The notes: generated by a model not told the origin, from the sequence alone. A stretch of DNA of 5,081 nucleotides from Chloroflexota bacterium (GCA_022565015.1 JADFKI010000262.1:1-5081); one strand, 5' to 3'. Counted from the stretch's first letter, positions 1 through 5,081 are shown. A program made the numbers and translations.

Positions 1-1
1 G

Positions 2-2104
2 GAAGACCTGGTCATACCCGGAATCTTGTCCCCTCGTGGCATAGCGATTGATGCGACCGACGGCACAGTGTATTGGACGGATACATCGACCGGCAAGATT
101 CAGCGGGCTGCCATGGAGGGCGTCACCATAACGTATGACCCCGACGGCCAATTCGAATTCCTTGCCAATGGTGAAGAGGAAAACGATTTCTTCATATATA
201 AGGTTACGGACGGTATCGCCACCTCTGCACCTGCAATCGTGTCCGTGGCGGTCAAAGGAGCAAACGACGCGCCTACTGCCGTCAATGACAGCGGCTTGGG
301 CTTCTCGACCGACGAGAACTCCGCTACGACGACTCCCAGCGTGCTCGAAAACGACATAGACCCGGATGGTTCGGACAGTCTTTTCGTGGATAGCGTGGAC
401 ACCTCCGGAACCTTGGGCATCGTGACAGACAATGGCGACGGGACATTCAATTATGATCCCAATGACCAATTCGAGTCCCTTGGTGCTAGTGAGACAGCCA
501 CGGACGGCTTCGACTATGTGGCCAGCGACGGCATGGCAACCTCTACTGCCTCGGTTGTCATCGAAATTCGAGGAGTTAACGATGCTCCTGTTGCGGACGC
601 CGGCGCTGACAAGACTGTCGTCATTAGCGACGAGATAGCGCTACAGGGTACTGCAACCGACATAGATAGCCTGAACACCGACCTGATTACCTTATGGAAC
701 GTGGTCGACGGTCCCGGAGTTGTAACTTTCGATGATGCAAGTTCGACAACCACCACAGTGATTTTCGCTTCCACGGGCACTTACGAATTGCGATTGACAG
801 TGGACGACGGAGACCTATCGGACTTCGACGACCTGACGATCACGGTAGATCCGGGTTCGAGCGGAGGTGGTGGAGCCTCTATACGTCCTGTAATCGCCTT
901 TGTACCGGAGTCGCTTACGTTCGGCGCAGCTGAAGATGGAGAAAATCCGGAGCCACAGGTACTGCGGGTTTCGACATCGAAAAACCGGAGCACCCTAAGA
1001 TTTACGATAAGCACCGATGTGGCATGGCTGCGTGCTACTCCAATCGAAGGGGTATCCGACGCCACGAATGACCGCGAGCGGATCACGGTGTCGGTGGATA
1101 TATCGGGTCTCGACGTTGGTAGCCATACGGGAGAGATCACGATCTCGGCCAGGCGTGCGAGCAACGATCCTCGGGCCGTGCCTGTTACGCTTGTGATCTC
1201 CACAGCCTCGGGAACAGGTGTCATCTCAGAAATCAGGTTCGCTATCGACAGTAGTGAGGCGACAGTGATCGTCACTCCGGACGAACAGGTCCAGATGACG
1301 ATACCGCGGGGCGCGCTCCCTGAAGACGAGGCTGGCGACGTTGAAGTGGAGATCAAGAACGTCGACATAGCCTCTTTGCCCGATGCGCCCGACGATACCG
1401 TGTTCGTTCGCGCCATCGAGCTGAACACCCTGGTGAACGGCAAAATCAGGCCTGTTACATACGATGAGTCTATTGAGTTGGTCTTCTTCTTGACGGAGGC
1501 GGACCTTGCTCTGGTGGAAGGGGACGCGTCGAGACTTGGCGTTCTCTGGTACGACGAAGAGACCGGCCTGTGGGACCCCATGCCGGCGACCTATCGGGCA
1601 GACCCGCCACCTGCCGGAAGCCTGGTCATCCAGATCGACCACTTCAGCCTATATGCCGTTGGCGTAATCGAGGCTGCATCCGAGGTCCGGCAGGTAACCG
1701 AGAAGGCGACGCCGGCCTCCACGTCGACGCCGAAATCATCTGCAGTCCGCATAGCGACACGGGAGCCGTCGCCGACTGCCCAGGCGTTCGTGACGCCCAC
1801 CAGGGTGCCGACAATACCAACAGCGATAGCCGTCTCGCAGGCTACGCCCTCACCGACGCCAGCAGTGACGCTCGCAGCGACTCCTCAGCCAACGGCAGCC
1901 CCCACGCCTACCACATCGGCGGTTCCCGCAGCCACGGCGCCTCTGAATCGGCCTCCGGTGGAACCAACGGAACTGCCTGTCTTGGCAGAACAGGGCGGCG
2001 TAAGCACTACGACGCTGGCATTGTTCGGCATAGTCGGAATTGCGGTATTGACCGTCGTGGCCGCCGTCGCGCAGGGGATACGCGTGCGAAGGCGCAAGAC
2101 TTAG
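2..2104 (+). CDS. Membrane-anchored YWTD / cadherin-like / PKD surface protein, 5' partial
   Basis: Probable cell-surface adhesin or matrix protein; the frame is open to the left edge, so the true start is outside and the in-frame TTG at 26 is not a credible start. Residues are counted from that TTG. Residues 1-32 are one LDL-receptor class B (YWTD) blade (PRGIAID, VYWTD, GKIQRA). Residues 33-83 are the C-terminal half of a bacterial cadherin-like/VCBS unit ending in NDAP, and 84-188 a full unit (VLENDIDPDG, YDPNDQFESL, NDAP). Residues 189-278 form a PKD/REJ-like Ig fold, followed by a GSSGGGG linker. Residues 288-395 look like a BACON-type beta-sandwich, and about 400-548 a ZU5-like module (IPRGAL, YDEETGLW, HFSLYAVG). 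Residues 555-655 are a Thr/Pro/Ala stalk, and 663-685 a single membrane helix followed by RVRRRKT, which places the body outside the cell. There is no enzyme motif, so the ligand is unknown. Frame and architecture are certain; the individual sandwich assignments are less so. Confidence 0.88.
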   Translation, partial: EDLVIPGILSPRGIAIDATDGTVYWTDTSTGKIQRAAMEGVTITYDPDGQFEFLANGEEENDFFIYKVTDGIATSAPAIVSVAVKGANDAPTAVNDSGLGFSTDENSATTTPSVLENDIDPDGSDSLFVDSVDTSGTLGIVTDNGDGTFNYDPNDQFESLGASETATDGFDYVASDGMATSTASVVIEIRGVNDAPVADAGADKTVVISDEIALQGTATDIDSLNTDLITLWNVVDGPGVVTFDDASSTTTTVIFASTGTYELRLTVDDGDLSDFDDLTITVDPGSSGGGGASIRPVIAFVPESLTFGAAEDGENPEPQVLRVSTSKNRSTLRFTISTDVAWLRATPIEGVSDATNDRERITVSVDISGLDVGSHTGEITISARRASNDPRAVPVTLVISTASGTGVISEIRFAIDSSEATVIVTPDEQVQMTIPRGALPEDEAGDVEVEIKNVDIASLPDAPDDTVFVRAIELNTLVNGKIRPVTYDESIELVFFLTEADLALVEGDASRLGVLWYDEETGLWDPMPATYRADPPPAGSLVIQIDHFSLYAVGVIEAASEVRQVTEKATPASTSTPKSSAVRIATREPSPTAQAFVTPTRVPTIPTAIAVSQATPSPTPAVTLAATPQPTAAPTPTTSAVPAATAPLNRPPVEPTELPVLAEQGGVSTTTLALFGIVGIAVLTVVAAVAQGIRVRRRKT

Positions 2105-2290
2105 GTCGAGGTCGACTCTTTTGACATAGCCCTTTGATTCTCCAGGCGATGGGGCCCATCTCGCCAGAACAGGCTCGGGCACAGCTCGCCGTCTCTCACG
2201 ATGAAGTTTCACGCCCACGTCTCACCACAGATGGACAAAGAGGCGGCTGATGCCTAAGACAAGGCTCTTGAATCAGGGTAGTGGAGCCCT

Positions 2291-2339
2291 TGTTAGCGAA
2301 CTGTAGCAGATCAGGCAACACGGCCTGTTGCTAACAGTT
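2291..2339. repeat. Nested inverted repeat upstream of the tRNA fragment
   Basis: TGTTAGC (2291-2297) is the reverse complement of GCTAACA (2330-2336). Inside it CAGGC (2312-2316) pairs with GCCTG (2323-2327). Alternative pairings are AACTGT (2299-2304) with ACAGTT (2334-2339), and GCAACA (2315-2320) with TGTTGC (2326-2331). Such mutually exclusive palindromes can be protein-binding or recombination-associated sites, or simply a transcript hairpin. There is no T-tract, so a classical intrinsic terminator is unlikely. Function unknown. Confidence 0.5.
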
Positions 2340-2381
2340 GAATCACCGAGCACCAGTCTTACTTTAGCAGGGAGTCATCGG

Positions 2382-2450
2382 TGGCGGGAGCGAGAGGGAG
2401 TCGAACCCACCGCACCGGCCGCATGGCCGGAGCCATCGGATTAAAAGTCC
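2382..2450 (-). other. 3' half of a class II, selenocysteine-type tRNA; putative att site
   Basis: On the minus strand, reading 2450 to 2382, there is an anticodon-arm-like GGACTTTTAATCC, then a long variable arm (CCGGCC, 4-nt loop, GGCCGG), then a T arm with TTCGACT, and finally the acceptor 3' strand ending in G-CCA. From the T loop to CCA there are 5 plus 8 nt plus the discriminator G. That is the 8/5 geometry of bacterial tRNA-Sec rather than 7/5 of Ser or Leu, and the fragment aligns well in layout with the 3' half of selC. The loop reads TTT (Lys-like) rather than TCA, and the T stem has one T-T mismatch. No 5' acceptor strand or D arm occurs within the expected 30 nt beyond 2450, so this is not a working tRNA. 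A displaced tRNA 3' half is the usual scar of tyrosine-recombinase integration. On this orientation the host flank is to the left and the element to the right. tRNA half: fairly sure; Sec identity: moderate. Confidence 0.6.
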
Positions 2451-2461
2451 TGAAATGCCCA

Positions 2462-2562
2462 TTATGGCCTGTTATGGTATGTCCGCTCCGTGCCGTGCCA
2501 TAGGGAGTTCTGAGGAAAACGCCGACTGTTGGTGACGGCCAGTTATGACCAGTTATGACCCG
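2462..2562 (+). repeat. Two phased pairs of a 10-bp direct repeat, likely integrase arm sites
   Basis: Four copies of a TTATGRCCNG-like decamer are present: 2462-2471 (TTATGGCCTG), 2472-2481 (TTATGGTATG), 2543-2552 (TTATGACCAG) and 2553-2562 (TTATGACCCG). Copies within a pair abut at exactly one helical turn, and the pairs are 81 bp apart. Paired short direct repeats flanking the core are typical arm-type binding sites of tyrosine integrases. They lie only on the side of the tRNA fragment expected to belong to the element. No integrase gene is in the window. Confidence 0.55.
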
Positions 2563-2563
2563 T

Positions 2564-2583
2564 GGATTAGCTAAGGATTAGCT
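2564..2583 (+). repeat. Direct repeat pair GGATTAGCT, 11-bp period
   Basis: GGATTAGCT occurs at 2564-2572 and again at 2575-2583, one helical turn apart, starting two bases after the last TTATG repeat. Its position makes it a candidate binding site for an accessory recombination protein such as an excisionase, or a regulator site. This is inferred from spacing only. Confidence 0.45.
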
Positions 2584-2647
2584 GATCAGGCGAATGTGGG
2601 CGTTTGGAGCCACGGGTGAGAAGCACTTGAAAACGCTAAGAATTGAG

Positions 2648-2687
2648 GGAGGCCCGCACCACTATTTCAAGTTTGGTGCGGGCCTTC
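2648..2687. terminator. Strong GC hairpin, possible bidirectional terminator
   Basis: GGCCCGCACC (2651-2660) and GGTGCGGGCC (2675-2684) are perfect complements. Flanking pairs A2650-T2685 and A2661-T2674 extend the stem to 12 bp, with a 12-nt loop; G2649-T2686 and G2648-C2687 can add two more pairs. Plus-strand sequence after the stem is TTCTCT and minus-strand sequence after it is CCCTCAATTCTT. Both are pyrimidine-rich but neither is a true U-run. It may end transcription from either direction, or be the core of a small mobile palindromic repeat. Confidence 0.5.
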
Positions 2688-2775
2688 TCTATCGGAGAGT
2701 CTTACAATTGGCTGGAAAGGTCTGGAGCCTGAGAGACACGTCTCCCTCTCCAAGGGAGGCACATTCGTCGTATCA

Positions 2776-2802
2776 ATAGAGGACTCAGGTCTGAGTGTCT
2801 AT
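2776..2802. repeat. 27-bp imperfect palindrome
   Basis: ATAGA-gg-ACTCAG-gt-CTGAGT-g-TCTAT: 11 complementary pairs around a GT centre. The inner arms are at 2783-2788 and 2791-2796, the outer arms at 2776-2780 and 2798-2802. It lies about 125 bases past the serine hydrolase stop. The two-base centre is too tight for an ideal RNA hairpin, so a dimeric protein-binding site is as likely as a terminator. No regulator is encoded nearby. Confidence 0.45.
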
Positions 2803-2865
2803 AGGGCCTAAAACCGAGTTGATCGTAGCCATTTTCTTACCTCCTAACTTGCCATGTCACCCTGG

Positions 2866-2912
2866 GCCCTTCGATGAACTCAGGACAGGCTCAGTAGAAA
2901 GGATGAACGGTA
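2866..2912 (+). repeat. Relic of a dispersed palindromic repeat (FDELRTG type)
   Basis: The stretch contains CCCTTCGATGAACTCAGGA, then CAGGCTCAG and GGATGAACGG. When translated it gives the characteristic PFDELRTGS run. From general knowledge, repeats of this style (CTTCGA..., CTCAGG..., GATGAACGG) are scattered through many Chloroflexota and other environmental genomes and create spurious ORFs. This copy is interrupted by TAGAAA, so it looks decayed. Family membership is by recognition, not by search. Confidence 0.5.
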
Positions 2913-2926
2913 GCTTTCGTTATAGC

Positions 2927-4126
2927 TTACTCCACCATCGCTTGATACGTCGCGATCTCAAACTCCTTGCGTTGTGGGTGGCTGATGGGCATGAACTGAG
3001 TCAGCCAGATTGCGATCAGGTCCTCCAGCGGGTCGATCCAGAAGAAGGTGCTGGCAGCGCCTCCCCAGGAGTAAGACCCCTCCGAGCCCAGGATGCCGTA
3101 CTGCGCCTGGTCCATGATTACCTTGAATCCCAGGCCGAAGCCGCAGCCCTTGGACTCGTCAGCGGAGCTTCCATTCACCGAGAATGGCCTGAGCTCGTCC
3201 GCCAGGTGGTTCTTCGTCATGAGCTCAACGGTCTTGCGCCCCAGTATGGAAACGCCGTCCAACTCGCCGCCGTTGAGCAGCATCTGGCAGAACCGCATGT
3301 AGTCAGGCCCCGTGGACACGAGGCCACCTCCGCCGGAGAGGAAGCTCTTGGGCCGCCGATAGCTGTTTACGTCGGCGTTGTCCAGCTTCTTTATGCCGTT
3401 GCCGGGGCCGTATACGGAAGCAAGCCTGTCCAGCTTCTCCTCTGGTACGTAGAAGGCGGTGTCTTTCATGCCCAAGGGTCCCAGAACTTTCGACTGCAAG
3501 AAGTCGTCGAACGACTGGTCCGAAAGTACCTCAACCAGCCGACCCAGCACGTCTGTGGCGACACTATAGCGCCACTTCGTTCCGGGCTGAGACACCAGAG
3601 GAAGCTCTCGCAGCTTGCTCACGAAATCCTTCAGGTTGCCATCGGGCGACCTGAGGTCCGGGTCGCGATACATCGACTCAACGGGCGAGTCCTCGTACTG
3701 CCCGTTGGTTAGTCCCGCCGTGTGGGTCAGCAGGTGGCGTATCGAGATGGGCCGTTCCTCGGAGACGAAGGTCGGACCTGTCTGACCTATACCAGCGCGC
3801 ACCTTGCGGTCGCCAAGCTCGGGGATCAACCTGGAGACGGGTTCGTCGAGGTGAAATAGCCCCTCTTCGTACAGCATCATCACCGCTACGCTGGTGATGG
3901 GCTTGGTCATGGAGTGGAAGCGGAAGATGGTGTCGGGCTGCATGGGCGCGCCGGAGTCGAAGTCCAACACGCCCGTGGCCTCGTGGTGGAAGGTCTTGCC
4001 ACTGCGCGACAGCATTGTGACCGTGCCGGCCAGCTGACCGCCATCGACGTAACCCTTAGCAAGTTTGCTGACGCGTTTCAGACGGTCAGAGGAGAAACCG
4101 ACCTCTTCTGGTGTTGTCGTTTGCAT
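2927..4126 (-). CDS. Beta-lactamase-fold serine hydrolase (class C / family VIII esterase type)
   Basis: Serine hydrolase of the beta-lactamase / penicillin-binding-protein-like superfamily, 399 residues, the normal size for family VIII carboxylesterases. The nucleophile motif is S72-M-T-K75. HLLTHTAGL at 131-139 is the conserved helix. Y187-S-V sits at the YxN position and is followed by ATDVLGRLVEV, the version typical of EstB-like esterases. W354-G-G replaces the KTG of true beta-lactamases, again as in family VIII esterases. There is no signal peptide, so it is probably cytoplasmic. Ester hydrolysis is likelier than antibiotic hydrolysis; the substrate is unknown. ATG at 4126 is preferred over GTG at 4135 because the AAGGA at 4138-4142 is about 11 nt from the ATG but overlaps too closely with the GTG. 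It is the last of three minus-strand genes, 154 bases after the ABM-like gene, so it may have its own promoter. Confidence 0.92.
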   Translation of the reverse strand: MQTTTPEEVGFSSDRLKRVSKLAKGYVDGGQLAGTVTMLSRSGKTFHHEATGVLDFDSGAPMQPDTIFRFHSMTKPITSVAVMMLYEEGLFHLDEPVSRLIPELGDRKVRAGIGQTGPTFVSEERPISIRHLLTHTAGLTNGQYEDSPVESMYRDPDLRSPDGNLKDFVSKLRELPLVSQPGTKWRYSVATDVLGRLVEVLSDQSFDDFLQSKVLGPLGMKDTAFYVPEEKLDRLASVYGPGNGIKKLDNADVNSYRRPKSFLSGGGGLVSTGPDYMRFCQMLLNGGELDGVSILGRKTVELMTKNHLADELRPFSVNGSSADESKGCGFGLGFKVIMDQAQYGILGSEGSYSWGGAASTFFWIDPLEDLIAIWLTQFMPISHPQRKEFEIATYQAMVE

Positions 4127-4186
4127 GGTTATCACCGTCCTTCGTTTGCTTGCTGGACGTCAGGCCTTCTGTATCTCTCGCCTGGA

Positions 4187-4198
4187 GAACACGCGTTC
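4187..4198. promoter_or_regulatory. LexA/SOS-box-like palindrome GAAC-N4-GTTC
   Basis: On the minus strand this reads GAACGCGTGTTC, matching the core of the Gram-positive-type SOS box (GAACRNRYGTTY) at all 12 core positions. It lies about 60 bases upstream of the serine hydrolase ATG. A chance hit in 5 kb is quite possible, and no clear -35/-10 pair is seen around it, so this is a weak candidate operator. Confidence 0.25.
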
Positions 4199-4280
4199 CA
4201 TGAGAGGTCGAGTGCCAAGCGGTCCGAAATCAGGCGCTAGGTTCCGGCGATGCACCAGACCCCTAACCGGCCTATGAAAT

Positions 4281-4574
4281 TTACCCGATTACATATTCTC
4301 CGTCTTCCCAGGCAGGATCGGACTGCAGCAAGTCCCGGAGCTTCTTATACCAGGTGTCTTGCTCAGGGTCGTTACCGTTGGCAAGGTATGCTTCTTTGTC
4401 TTCAAAGACTGCCACGCCAATTAGCTCTCCGGTATCTGCATCGGGTTTCATGAGAAAGCCTCCGACAACTCCCCTGACATTGGGCCTGCGCTCACGGTCC
4501 CATTCATTGAAAATATCAATAACATCCTGCTCTCGACCTGCTATTGGCCTCATACGGAAGATACTGCCGTACAT
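4281..4574 (-). CDS. ABM-like dimeric alpha/beta-barrel protein
   Basis: Small cytoplasmic protein of 97 residues whose pattern fits the antibiotic-biosynthesis-monooxygenase (ABM) / dimeric alpha-beta barrel fold. It has strand YGSIFRMRPI, a helix with GREQDVIDIFNEWDRER, strand GVVGGFLMKPD, strand ELIGVAVFEDKEAYLANG, and a terminal helix with WYKKLRDLLQ. Members range from heme- or quinol-oxidising monooxygenases to ligand-binding proteins, and the fold alone does not give the substrate. The start is fixed at 4574 by a strong GGAGGG six bases upstream. The longer frame from ATG 4607 has no ribosome binding site and adds an 11-residue tail before the first strand, so I reject it. It sits 125 bases downstream of the MerB-like gene and 154 bases upstream of the serine hydrolase. 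Confidence 0.8.
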   Translation of the reverse strand: MYGSIFRMRPIAGREQDVIDIFNEWDRERRPNVRGVVGGFLMKPDADTGELIGVAVFEDKEAYLANGNDPEQDTWYKKLRDLLQSDPAWEDGEYVIG

Positions 4575-4580
4575 CGGTTG

Positions 4581-4586
4581 CCCTCC
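4581..4586 (-). promoter_or_regulatory. Shine-Dalgarno GGAGGG deciding the ABM-like start
   Basis: The minus strand reads GGAGGG-CAACCG-ATG, a near-ideal anti-16S match with 6-nt spacing to ATG 4574. The alternative ATG at 4607 is preceded by CTTGAAACGTA, which has no such match. Confidence 0.8.
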
Positions 4587-4699
4587 AATTCTTAATTCAC
4601 TAGTCATTACGTTTCAAGATTTGACCGTCGCAACAACAGGCGCGCCATACGGGCCTGAGGCTACGCACTAACCTGCACATTAGGATTTCGAACCCCCTA

Positions 4700-5080
4700 T
4701 CAGTTACTTTGGGACTTGGCCTTACGTAGTCTTTCAAGCGCCTCGTCTCGCTCCCGTGCCCGCTGAGGAAACCATCGTGAGAAATAATCCTCCTCCAACC
4801 AATGCCTGCGCGACTCCGTGCCCTGGATGAGAGCCCTGTCGGCTATTAGCATGATAGAGCCGGACGACTCCGGGGTGAAGCGCTCCCATCGTCTAACATG
4901 CTCTTCCGACCGGAAAAGATTCATCCCACTTCACCGGTCAGGCCAAGGCCTGTCGGAAGGCTCATTGTCATGGACGACGGCGCCTTCCGGCTCACACAAC
5001 ACAACTTCTCCATCACGCATCTCCACGACGATAGGCCCATCACAGTCAGGGCAAGTTGCGTCTATCCTGATTAGCTTGCC
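4700..5080 (-). CDS. MerB-like (alkylmercury lyase family) selenoprotein, 5' partial
   Basis: MerB cleaves carbon-mercury bonds using two Cys and an Asp (Cys96, Asp99, Cys159 in the R831b enzyme). The visible C-terminal 126 residues run from the right edge (GKLIRIDATCPDCDGPIVV) through CEPEGAVVH and RPWPDR to an in-frame TGA at 4931-4933. They then continue in the same frame with SGMNLFRSEEHVRRW and on to KAKSQSN. CPDCDGP matches the HCAATGAPV region of MerB, EPEGAVV matches VEPAGMAV, and LFRSEEHVRRW matches the FFASVPTAEDW segment. The TGA thus falls on the Cys158/Cys159 site. With the SECIS-like hairpin just downstream, I read it as selenocysteine (visible residue 50). The CxxC (10-13) may be an extra metal or structural site. 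The start and the first catalytic Cys are outside. Termination is TGA followed directly by in-frame TAG. Many MerB homologues have unproven substrates, so mercury is not certain. A plain nonsense mutation is the alternative. Confidence 0.72.
4898..4924 (-). promoter_or_regulatory. Bacterial SECIS element
   Basis: RNA hairpin inside the MerB-like coding sequence: CUUUUCC-GGUC-GGAAGAG (DNA 4918 to 4901), seven pairs with one G-U. The loop begins with G, 20 nt after the UGA. A lower AUG/CAU stem (4922-4924 with 4898-4900) lies below a three-base AAU bulge. Bacterial SECIS elements need a stem just after the UGA with a G at the start of a small apical loop, about 16-37 nt downstream. The E. coli fdhF element likewise presents GGU 19-21 nt after its UGA. 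It would recruit SelB with Sec-tRNA. Found by hand folding. Confidence 0.7.
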
Positions 5081-5081
5081 C

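Larger units (their letters stand above)
2105..2926. other. Gene-free structured region with att-like site
   Basis: No credible protein gene lies here. The only plus-strand frame of note, 2594-2779, has no ribosome binding site, no recognisable motif, and runs straight through a 12-bp hairpin. The region separates the plus-strand surface protein from the convergent minus-strand serine hydrolase. It contains inverted repeats, a tRNA 3' half, phased direct repeats and a dispersed-repeat relic, each listed separately. Immediately after the surface-protein stop, a short GTCG-AGGT-CGAC hairpin with TCTTTT (about 2106-2121) could be a weak terminator, but a 4-bp stem is poor support. Confidence 0.7.

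Noticed and set aside
781..1642. Long minus-strand frames inside the surface-protein gene
   Set aside because: They are shadows of the plus-strand gene: low-complexity Ser-rich translations without motifs or start signals.
1570..2124. Plus-strand overlapping frame rich in Gly, Arg and Ser
   Set aside because: It is the out-of-frame reading of the Thr/Pro stalk of the surface protein.
2382..2480. A complete, functional tRNA
   Set aside because: No acceptor 5' strand (GGGAGCGA-like) or D arm occurs at the right distance. The nearest similar string, around 2484-2491, is too far away and pairs poorly.
2381..2600. CRISPR array
   Set aside because: The repeats are only 9-10 bp and directly tandem, with no spacers of regular length.
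2594..2779. Plus-strand frame of 61 codons starting MWAFGATGE
   Set aside because: There is no ribosome binding site and no recognisable motif, and it reads through a perfect 12-bp hairpin.
2795..3712. Long plus-strand frame of 305 codons
   Set aside because: It lies almost wholly antisense to the serine hydrolase, and its first part is the dispersed repeat (PFDELRTGS). It shows no protein-family motif.
4590..4625. Promoter for the ABM-like gene (TTGAAA, 17-nt spacer, TAAGAA)
   Set aside because: The -10 match is poor, and transcription would start at or inside the ribosome binding site.
4700..4924. Stand-alone 74-residue gene starting at ATG 4924
   Set aside because: MerB-like sequence continues upstream in the same frame through the TGA, and the piece alone begins inside the conserved LFRSEEH segment. 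A SECIS-like hairpin explains the TGA.

Overview
The window looks like chromosomal DNA of a Chloroflexota bacterium of the SAR202/Dehalococcoidia kind. This is an inference from gene style: a YWTD/cadherin-like surface protein with a Thr/Pro-rich stalk and a single C-terminal membrane anchor, a family VIII-type serine hydrolase, and a MerB-like gene read through an internal UGA. No rRNA or other firm taxonomic marker is present.

Layout. (1) Bases 2-2104, plus strand: the 3' part of a long secreted, membrane-anchored adhesin-like protein, open at the left edge. (2) Bases 2105-2926: about 820 bases with no credible gene but much structure. It holds a nested inverted repeat, the 3' half of a class II (selenocysteine-type) tRNA on the minus strand with no 5' half, two phased pairs of 10-bp direct repeats, a second direct-repeat pair, a strong GC hairpin, a near-perfect palindrome and a dispersed-repeat relic. 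I read the tRNA half plus phased repeats as one end (att site) of an element that used a tyrosine recombinase, with the element side to the right. (3) Bases 2927-5081, minus strand: three genes in a row. In transcription order these are a MerB (alkylmercury lyase)-like gene open at the right edge, a small ABM-type dimeric alpha/beta-barrel protein, and a beta-lactamase-fold serine hydrolase. The gaps between them (125 and 154 bases) are wide enough for separate promoters.

The main discovery is in the MerB-like gene. Its frame is open from the right edge to 4700 except for one in-frame TGA at 4931-4933. MerB-like sequence continues in the same frame on both sides, and the TGA falls at the catalytic Cys-158/159 position of classical MerB. 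A 7-bp hairpin with a GGUC loop begins 12 nt after the TGA, and the loop's first G is 20 nt downstream. That matches the geometry of a bacterial SECIS element such as that of fdhF. The gene is therefore most likely a selenoprotein that a standard caller would truncate to its last 74 residues. A selenocysteine-type tRNA remnant in the same window makes selC itself a plausible integration target. The physical link between the remnant and the selenoprotein may be coincidence, but it can be tested.

The genes have no obvious single pathway. MerB-like, ABM-like and serine hydrolase proteins all fit detoxification or small-molecule turnover, but that grouping is inference.
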